Positions 59,262 to 64,000 of a stretch of 64,000 nt of DNA are shown here, in pieces; the stretch's first letter is position 1; each line of letters starts with the position of its first letter. Both the position numbers and the translations under genes were made by a program. The stretch covers positions 646,757-710,756 of the forward strand of contig NZ_KQ948147.1 of NCBI RefSeq assembly GCF_001513955.1. The letters run 5' to 3'. The notes beneath the pieces are model-generated. The model had not been told where the DNA came from, made no database searches, and was given only the letters and a program-made list of their open reading frames with translations. The DNA is from Streptomyces pseudovenezuelae (GTDB lineage Bacteria > Actinomycetota > Actinomycetes > Streptomycetales > Streptomycetaceae).

Positions 59262-60017
59262 TCAGCCGAAGCGCTCGATCCGGATCCGGTCCCTCGGCTG
59301 ACCGGCCTCCACCAACAGCCGCGAGGCATGTTCGGCGAACGCGTTGGAACCGCACACATAGGCCTCCCACCCACCCTCGGGCCGCTCGGCCAGGAGTGGC
59401 GCCACATGTGCGGCCGACATGCGTCCCACGGGCACCCCGTCCGGGGCGCTCCGCGTGAACACGGGGGTCGTCTCCGCGCCGAGCTCCCGCGCGTAGATCA
59501 GCTCCTCGGGGCCGCGCGCCGACACCAGCATCCGCAGCGGCACGGACAGCCCGCGCGCCCGGTGGTGGCGCACCATCGACATCAGCGGTACGACCCCGGA
59601 ACCGGCCCCGATCAGCAGCGCGGGCCGGTCGCCGGGCCAGGCGAAGAAGCCGCTCAGCGGCCCCCGCACCTCGACCTGGTCACCGGGTTCGGCCACCGTG
59701 TGGAACCAGCCCGAGACCTCACCGCCCTCGACATGATCCAGGGTCAGCTCGACATGCCCGGAGTCCTCCGGCGGCGACGCGATCGAGTAGTGGCGCTGGG
59801 CGGTGTAACCGTCCTCGGCGGTCAGCCGCAGCATCAGATGCTGGCCGGGCACATGCCCCTGCCAGGCGGGCACCGCGAAGCGGAACGTGGAGGCGTACGG
59901 GGTCTCGCGGCGGACCTCGGTGAGCGTGGCGGTCTGCCACACGGAGGCGACGCCGTCGCCCACGGCGATGCGCCCCGGCACCGCGAACCGCGTGACGGGA
60001 GCGAAGATCTCAGTCAC
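59262..60017 (-). CDS. FAD/NAD(P)-binding oxidoreductase (ferredoxin-reductase type)
   Basis: 251 aa. An FNR-like FAD domain (HVPGQHLMLRL, QRHYSIASPP) and an NAD domain (LLIGAGSGVVPLMSMVRHH, YVCGSNAFAEHASRLLVEAG) are present; no [2Fe-2S] domain. It starts with GTG, overlapping by 8 bp the end of the molybdopterin oxidoreductase gene, so the two are translated together and the protein is probably the electron donor of that enzyme. Confidence 0.88.
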   Translation of the reverse strand: MTEIFAPVTRFAVPGRIAVGDGVASVWQTATLTEVRRETPYASTFRFAVPAWQGHVPGQHLMLRLTAEDGYTAQRHYSIASPPEDSGHVELTLDHVEGGEVSGWFHTVAEPGDQVEVRGPLSGFFAWPGDRPALLIGAGSGVVPLMSMVRHHRARGLSVPLRMLVSARGPEELIYARELGAETTPVFTRSAPDGVPVGRMSAAHVAPLLAERPEGGWEAYVCGSNAFAEHASRLLVEAGQPRDRIRIERFG

Positions 60018-60615
60018 CGGAGTACCGCTGCTCCTCCCACGGGTTGCCCCGCGCGTGATAGCCGTTCCGCTCCCAGAAACCCGGCTCGTCGTGGTCGAGC
60101 AGCGTCAGCCCCGCGACCCACTTGGCGCTCTTCCAGAAGTACAGGTGCGGCACCAGCAGCCGCGCCGGACCGCCGTGTTCGGCGGGCAGCGGCTTCCCGT
60201 CGTACTCCCACGCGATCCAGGCCCGACCGCCGGTCAGGTCCGCGAGCGGCAGGTTCGTGGTGTAGCCGGTGTGCGAGTGGGCCACCGCATGGGTCGCGGA
60301 CCCATGGGGCCGCGCCACAGCCAGAAAGGCGTCCAGCGACACACCCGCGAACCGGACCCCGAACTTCGACCAGCTCGTCACGCAGTGGATGTCACCCTCG
60401 TAGGCCGAGGCGGGCAGCGCGTGCGCCTCGTCCCAGTCCCAGGTGTGGGGTCGTTCGACCAGTCCGTCCACCCGGAACGTCCAGTCCGCCGGCGACAGGT
60501 CCGGCGTGACCTCCGCGGACAGGACGGGCCAGTCGTCGCCCGCGTCGTACTGTCCGGGAGGCAGCCCGGCGTTGTCGACGCGGGGGCGTCCGGTGAAGCC
60601 TCGGGTGACCTTCAT
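60010..60615 (-). CDS. Molybdopterin-dependent oxidoreductase (sulfite-oxidase fold)
   Basis: 201 aa. A single Oxidored_molyb domain with the Mo-cysteine in GDIHCVTSWSKFGVRFAGV, plus WIAWEYDGKPLPAEHGGPARLLVPHLYFWKSAKWVAGL, as in YedY/MsrP-like cytoplasmic proteins. No signal peptide. The substrate is unknown; it could be a sulfoxide or sulfite. It is translated with the downstream FAD oxidoreductase (8-bp overlap), forming an electron-transfer pair. Confidence 0.88.
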   Translation of the reverse strand: MKVTRGFTGRPRVDNAGLPPGQYDAGDDWPVLSAEVTPDLSPADWTFRVDGLVERPHTWDWDEAHALPASAYEGDIHCVTSWSKFGVRFAGVSLDAFLAVARPHGSATHAVAHSHTGYTTNLPLADLTGGRAWIAWEYDGKPLPAEHGGPARLLVPHLYFWKSAKWVAGLTLLDHDEPGFWERNGYHARGNPWEEQRYSGD

Positions 60616-60784
60616 GCTTCAACCGTACGCTGTCGTCGGGCGTGCTCCGCCCCAGGTCAGTGCCCCGATTGTTGCGGCTGTACGAACTCTGTCCGAGCCC
60701 GGGAATAGCTGACGCGTGCCGCTCCTTGGCGCTGGAGTGCCGGGCCGGTGTCCCGGTGACAGTGCGAGGAGAGCGAGGAAGCAG

Positions 60785-61711
60785 ATGCCCAAGGCGTACG
60801 TCTTCACGCGGTACGGCGGTCCGGAGACCGAGGCGTTCGTGGACGTGGACCGGCCGAGCCCCGGACCCGGCCTGCTTCTGGTGGCCGTCCACGCGGCGGG
60901 AGTGAACCCAGTGGACTGGAAGCAGCGCAACGGCTTCCGCCGCCCCGGTGAGCGCGACGAGCGGATCTTCCCCGCCGTGTTCGGCAACGAGGTCTCCGGT
61001 GTCGTCGAGGAGATCGGGGACGGCGTCGAGGGCTTCGCGGTCGGCGACGAGGTGTTCGGCAGCGCGTCGGCCGGGGGGTACGCCGAGTACACCCTGGTGC
61101 CCGCCGCCGTCGCCGCGCACAAGCCCGCGGAGCTGCCCCACACAGTGGCCGCCACCCTGCCCGTCGCCGCCGCGACCGCGTACGACGGCGTTCGCCAGCT
61201 CGGGCTCCCGCCGGGCGCCACGCTGCTGGTGACCGGCGCGGGCGGGGGCGTCGGCGCGGCTGCCGTACAGATCGCCCGCGCCTTCGGCCTGAGGGCCGTC
61301 GGTCTCGCGAGCGAGGGCAAGAAGGACTTCGTCGAGTCGCTCGGCGCCGTCCACGTCGCCTCCGGCCCCGGCTGGGCCGAGCGGGTCCGGGCGGCCGCCC
61401 CGGACGGCGTCGACGGGGTGTACGACCTCGTCGGCGGCGAACTGCTCGCCGAGTCCGCGGAGTTGCTCACCGACCGGACCAGGCTGATCACCGCAGGGGC
61501 CGCCGAGGAGGACGTGCGGCGGCTGGGCGGCGCCCGCGTGACACGGGCCCGCACCGCGGCCGTGCTGGAGGCGGTCGCCCGGCTCGTGATCGACGGGGAC
61601 CTGGACCCGCACATCACCGGGACGTTTCCCCTCGACCGGGCGGGCGACGCGCTGCGCACGGTCGAGGAAGGCCACGCCCGCGGCAAGACGGTCATCGAGG
61701 TCGCCCGGTGA
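60785..61711 (+). CDS. NADP-dependent quinone-reductase-like oxidoreductase
   Basis: 308 aa MDR-superfamily enzyme of the zeta-crystallin/quinone-reductase type. It shows MPKAYVFTRYGGPE, VHAAGVNPVDWKQRNG, FPAVFGNEVSGVVEEIGDGV and the NADPH motif LVTGAGGGVGAAAVQIARA. No zinc ligands. GAGGAAG lies upstream of ATG 60785. The GTG of the GNAT gene overlaps its stop (GTGA). Confidence 0.9.
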   Translation: MPKAYVFTRYGGPETEAFVDVDRPSPGPGLLLVAVHAAGVNPVDWKQRNGFRRPGERDERIFPAVFGNEVSGVVEEIGDGVEGFAVGDEVFGSASAGGYAEYTLVPAAVAAHKPAELPHTVAATLPVAAATAYDGVRQLGLPPGATLLVTGAGGGVGAAAVQIARAFGLRAVGLASEGKKDFVESLGAVHVASGPGWAERVRAAAPDGVDGVYDLVGGELLAESAELLTDRTRLITAGAAEEDVRRLGGARVTRARTAAVLEAVARLVIDGDLDPHITGTFPLDRAGDALRTVEEGHARGKTVIEVAR

Positions 61712-62454
61712 CCGCCGGCGCGCCGCACGTCCTCGACAACCCGGCCCTGGCCTCCCTGACCGGCCCGCACGCCCACCTCGCCGAGAAGCATGGCCGGGTC
61801 CTGCGCTACCCCGTCGACGTGTCCCCGTGGCTCGCCCTGCCCGACGAGCCCGACGCCGGCGACTGGGCCGACCTCGCGGCGCTCGCGGGCGCCGGTGCGG
61901 AGGTGCCGCTGTCGGCCTACGCCGGCCCGGTGCCCGCCGGCTGGGAGATCACCTTCCACGTCGAGGGCGTGCAGTTCGTGGACGACGGTCTCGCCGCCGC
62001 GCCCGACCCGGAGGTGGTCCGCCTCGGCCCCGCCGACGTGCCCGAGATGCTCGACCTGATCGCCCGCACCCGTCCGGGACCCTTCCTGCCCCGCACCATC
62101 GAGATGGGCACCTACCTGGGCATACGACGGGAAGGAGCCCTCGTCGCGATGGCGGGGGAGCGGCTGCACCCACCGGGCTGGACCGAGATCAGCGCGGTCT
62201 GCACCGACCCCGCCGTCCGCGGTCAGGGTCTCGCGACCCGGCTGATCCTGGCCGTCGCCCACGGCATACGGCAGCGCGGTGAGACGCCGTTCCTGCACAC
62301 CGGCGCCCGGAACGCCCAGGCCATCCGGCTCTACGAGTCCCTCGGCTTCCGGCTCCGGCGCACCACCGCCTTCCTGGCGGCCCGGGTCCCCGAGCGGTCG
62401 GCGGAAGGGGAGTCCCGGGCACCCTCGGACGGACTGCCCGAGCGGGCGCGCTAG
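61708..62454 (+). CDS. GNAT-family N-acetyltransferase
   Basis: 248 aa with a C-terminal GNAT domain (about 120-235): the acetyl-CoA loop AVCTDPAVRGQGLATRLIL and TGARNAQAIRLYESLGF. The N-terminal half is family-specific (FR47-like). It starts with GTG overlapping the oxidoreductase stop and ends in TAG that shares CTAG (62451-62454) with the convergent MarR gene. Confidence 0.9.
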   Translation: MTAGAPHVLDNPALASLTGPHAHLAEKHGRVLRYPVDVSPWLALPDEPDAGDWADLAALAGAGAEVPLSAYAGPVPAGWEITFHVEGVQFVDDGLAAAPDPEVVRLGPADVPEMLDLIARTRPGPFLPRTIEMGTYLGIRREGALVAMAGERLHPPGWTEISAVCTDPAVRGQGLATRLILAVAHGIRQRGETPFLHTGARNAQAIRLYESLGFRLRRTTAFLAARVPERSAEGESRAPSDGLPERAR

Positions 62455-62888
62455 GAACCCTCGGACGGACCGGGCCAGGCGTTGTAGCGCACGAGGTACC
62501 CCGCGAACCGCTCCAGGTCCTCCCGCGACCACTCCGCGAGCCGCTCGCCGACGGCCGCACGGCGGCTCACCGTGACCTGGCCCAGGATGCGTCGGCCGGC
62601 CGCGCTCAGGTGCAGCAGTTGAACACGGTGGTCCTCTGGGTCCTGGCGCCGCTCGACGAGTCCGGCCCGCTCCAGAGCGGCGACCTGGCGGCTCACGGTG
62701 GACTTGTCCAGCGCGTAGTGGGCGGCCAGGTCGGTGGCGCGGCAGCCGTCGTGCTCCTCCAGATGCCCGAGCAGGGTGTACGACACCAGTGACAGCTCGG
62801 GGTGCAGGCGGCCCGCCGAGGCCCGGGCCCGCCGCGCGAAGACCGTCATCTCGCGCTGGATCGTCTCCACGGCCGTTGCCGCTTCCAT
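62451..62888 (-). CDS. MarR-family transcriptional regulator
   Basis: 145 aa. The winged helix reads TDLAAHYALDKSTVSRQVAALERAGLVERR with wing PEDHRVQLLHLSAAG. It shares the CTAG stop sequence with the convergent GNAT gene. A GTTGCA-GAG-TACAAC dyad lies 22 bp upstream of its ATG, a likely autoregulatory site. Confidence 0.9.
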   Translation of the reverse strand: MEAATAVETIQREMTVFARRARASAGRLHPELSLVSYTLLGHLEEHDGCRATDLAAHYALDKSTVSRQVAALERAGLVERRQDPEDHRVQLLHLSAAGRRILGQVTVSRRAAVGERLAEWSREDLERFAGYLVRYNAWPGPSEGS

Positions 62889-62909
62889 CGGACCTCCCTC
62901 ACCGTACTG

Positions 62910-62924
62910 GTTGCAGAGTACAAC
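62910..62924. promoter_or_regulatory. Inverted repeat upstream of marR (62888)
   Basis: GTTGCA-GAG-TACAAC has arms matching at five of six positions. It resembles the GTTGC...GCAAC dyad of the other marR gene (30316-30329). Candidate autorepressor site. Confidence 0.5.
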
Positions 62925-62985
62925 TCACGCCGCCCTGAGGTAGGGTGGCCCTCCGGCTGAGGGCAGTCCCAGCCGTGACGCACCG

Positions 62986-63060
62986 AGGAGGTGAGACCCA
63001 TCAACGCTGTGTCAGATCGGGTGCTCTCTCCTCGAATCGGCGCGGATCACGGCCCGTAGG
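62986..63060 (+). other. Strong Shine-Dalgarno with possible leader peptide, no standard start
   Basis: GAGGAGGTGA (62987-62996; a near-ideal ribosome binding site) is followed after about five bases not by ATG/GTG/TTG but by ATC at 62999, in an open frame of 20 codons ending in TAG (63058-63060), about 50 bp before the next gene. GTG 62991 is in the same frame but overlaps the SD. It could be a leader peptide starting at ATC or a relic. Confidence 0.3.
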
Positions 63061-63111
63061 CCCAGGTGACCGCGGGAGCGCCCTTCGGCTCTCGAAAGGC
63101 TCTCGGCTTCC

Positions 63112-63903
63112 ATGCCTTCACTCTCTCCCCGCCGCACCTCCGCCGACTCCGTCGTCGCCGCCCTGCGCACCGCGGGCTGTGTCTTCGCCGAGGACGAGGC
63201 CCGGCTGATCCTCGCCGCCGCCCGTACCCCGGACGAACTGGCCGACATGGTCGACCGCCGGGTCGTCGGTCACCCCCTCGAACTCGTCGTCGGCTGGGCC
63301 GAGTTCCGGGGACTGCGGGTCACCGTGGCTCCCGGCGTCTTCGTGCCGCGCCGGCGCACCGAGTTCCTCGTCGACCAGGCCCTCGCTCTGGCGCCGGGCG
63401 CCCGCGTCGTCGTGGACCTGTGCTGCGGCTCGGGTGCGGTCGGCGCCGCGCTGGCCGCCGCGCTGGGCCCGGTCGAGCTGCACTCCGCCGACATCGACCC
63501 GGCGGCGGTGGACTGCGCCCGCCGCAACACCGCCGACGCGGGCGGCGAGGTCCATACCGGGGACCTCTTCGAGGCCCTCCCCGCCGGTCTGCGAGGGCGG
63601 ATCGACCTCCTCGCGGCCAACGTGCCCTACGTGCCCACCGAAGAGGTCGCCCTGCTGCCTTCCGAGGCCCGCGACCACGAGCCCCTGGTCGCCCTCGACG
63701 GCGGCTCGGACGGCCTGGACATCCTGCGCCGGGTAGCGGCCGAGGCCCCGCAGTGGCTCGCCCCGGGCGGCCACCTCCTCGTCGAGACCAGCGAACGCCA
63801 GGCCCCCGCAGCCGTCGACGCCTTCGCCCACAGCGGCCTGACACCCCGCCTGGCGGTCTCGGAGGAGCTGTACGCCCACGTCGTGACCGGCACCAGGACC
63901 TGA
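63112..63903 (+). CDS. Putative protein N5-glutamine methyltransferase (PrmC/HemK-like)
   Basis: 263 aa. The PrmC-type Rossmann domain has VVDLCCGSGAVGAALAAALG and the catalytic-loop variant ANVPYVP in place of NPPY. The N-terminal helical domain carries TAGCVFAEDEARLIL. Real PrmC methylates the GGQ glutamine of release factors; this divergent actinobacterial subgroup has an unverified substrate. No clear RBS precedes ATG 63112, and a leader-like SD element lies just upstream. Confidence 0.85.
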   Translation: MPSLSPRRTSADSVVAALRTAGCVFAEDEARLILAAARTPDELADMVDRRVVGHPLELVVGWAEFRGLRVTVAPGVFVPRRRTEFLVDQALALAPGARVVVDLCCGSGAVGAALAAALGPVELHSADIDPAAVDCARRNTADAGGEVHTGDLFEALPAGLRGRIDLLAANVPYVPTEEVALLPSEARDHEPLVALDGGSDGLDILRRVAAEAPQWLAPGGHLLVETSERQAPAAVDAFAHSGLTPRLAVSEELYAHVVTGTRT

Positions 63904-63910
63904 CGAAGCA

Positions 63911-64000
63911 CTACTGGGCCCAGCCCGGTGCCCAGGTCCCCGCCCCCGGCTGTTCGGGCCGGGTGGCGTGCAGGTGCGCCCGGAGGGCGGCGAGGGACGG
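63911..64000 (-). CDS. 3' end of an unidentified gene (partial)
   Basis: The minus strand is open from the window edge to TAG at 63913-63911, giving 29 codons that end in GTWAPGWAQ. Codon use fits Streptomyces (G/C third positions). It is convergent with the methyltransferase gene, with only seven bases between the stops. Too short to name. Confidence 0.5.
   Translation of the reverse strand, partial: PSLAALRAHLHATRPEQPGAGTWAPGWAQ

Noticed and set aside
58271-59458. 395-codon plus-strand frame opposite the Rv1733c-like gene
   Set aside because: Antisense to a conserved membrane protein and without motifs or start signals.
1-64000. tRNA, rRNA, insertion sequences, attachment sites, biosynthetic megasynthases
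   Set aside because: Nothing resembling these was found on either strand; the window is ordinary chromosomal DNA with small accessory patches.

Overview
The window is high-GC DNA with the strong third-position G/C bias of a Streptomyces (or very close actinomycete) chromosome. It carries a TatA, LytR-CpsA-Psr and Ser/Thr kinase cell-envelope set, several SpoIIE-type, LacI, MarR, PadR and FCD/GntR regulators, GTG starts, ATGA/GTGA stop-start overlaps and a number of probably leaderless genes. I see no rRNA, tRNA, CRISPR array, prophage or insertion sequence.

Layout. 0-6.4 kb: cell-envelope and signalling genes (LCP ligase, TatA, PASTA-less Ser/Thr kinase, PAS-SpoIIE phosphatase, F420/NADP-like reductase). 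6.4-16.1 kb: an island resembling the dormancy (DosR/OsdR) regulons of actinobacteria. It holds a PPOX-fold protein, phosphoketolase, a DevS-like GAF-GAF histidine kinase, a universal stress protein, a flavohaemoglobin, a CBS-BON protein and an Rv1733c-like membrane protein, with DevR-box-like palindromes in the intergenic spaces. A 0.45-kb tandem repeat lies in the 1-kb non-coding gap before the phosphoketolase gene. 16.2-17.5 kb: arsenite methyltransferase followed by a small graveyard of a LuxR regulator and an internally inverted luciferase-like oxidoreductase. 17.5-21.1 kb: a LacI/GH97 glycosidase operon with matching operators. 21.3-28.4 kb: methyltransferase, membrane protein, cytidine-deaminase-like enzyme, aldo/keto reductase, NCS1 permease coupled to a cysteine hydrolase, a decayed flavin monooxygenase, and an SseB-like protein. 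28.6-34.3 kb: AraC, MarR and VOC genes, then a divergent LacI/GH42 beta-galactosidase pair with promoter, operator and terminator.

34.4-38.1 kb: ArsR-type regulator, SMP-30-like protein, a fluoride riboswitch with a crcB-DUF190-crcB operon, and uppP. 38.1-39.2 kb: a second non-coding, degenerate tandem-repeat region. 39.2-45.0 kb: an amino-acid catabolic cluster (FCD regulator, asparagine permease, asparaginase, aspartase, glutaminase) that would take Asn/Gln to fumarate, glutamate and ammonia. 45.1-50.2 kb: two GT-C glycosyltransferases, a D,D-carboxypeptidase converging on them, and a short Rho paralogue with a structured leader. 51-53.4 kb: an ECF42-type sigma factor with two DGPF/YCII proteins and a matching autoregulatory promoter. 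53.4-64 kb: SnoaL, PadR, methyltransferases, thioesterase, two hydrolases, a second Rv1733c-like protein, a molybdopterin/FAD oxidoreductase pair, quinone-reductase-like and GNAT proteins, MarR, and a glutamine methyltransferase homologue.

Most operons are short. The best-supported regulatory logic is the fluoride riboswitch, the ECF42 promoter, the LacI operators at GH97/lacI, and inverted repeats in front of the two marR genes. All site calls are by eye from the sequence and need computational or experimental confirmation.
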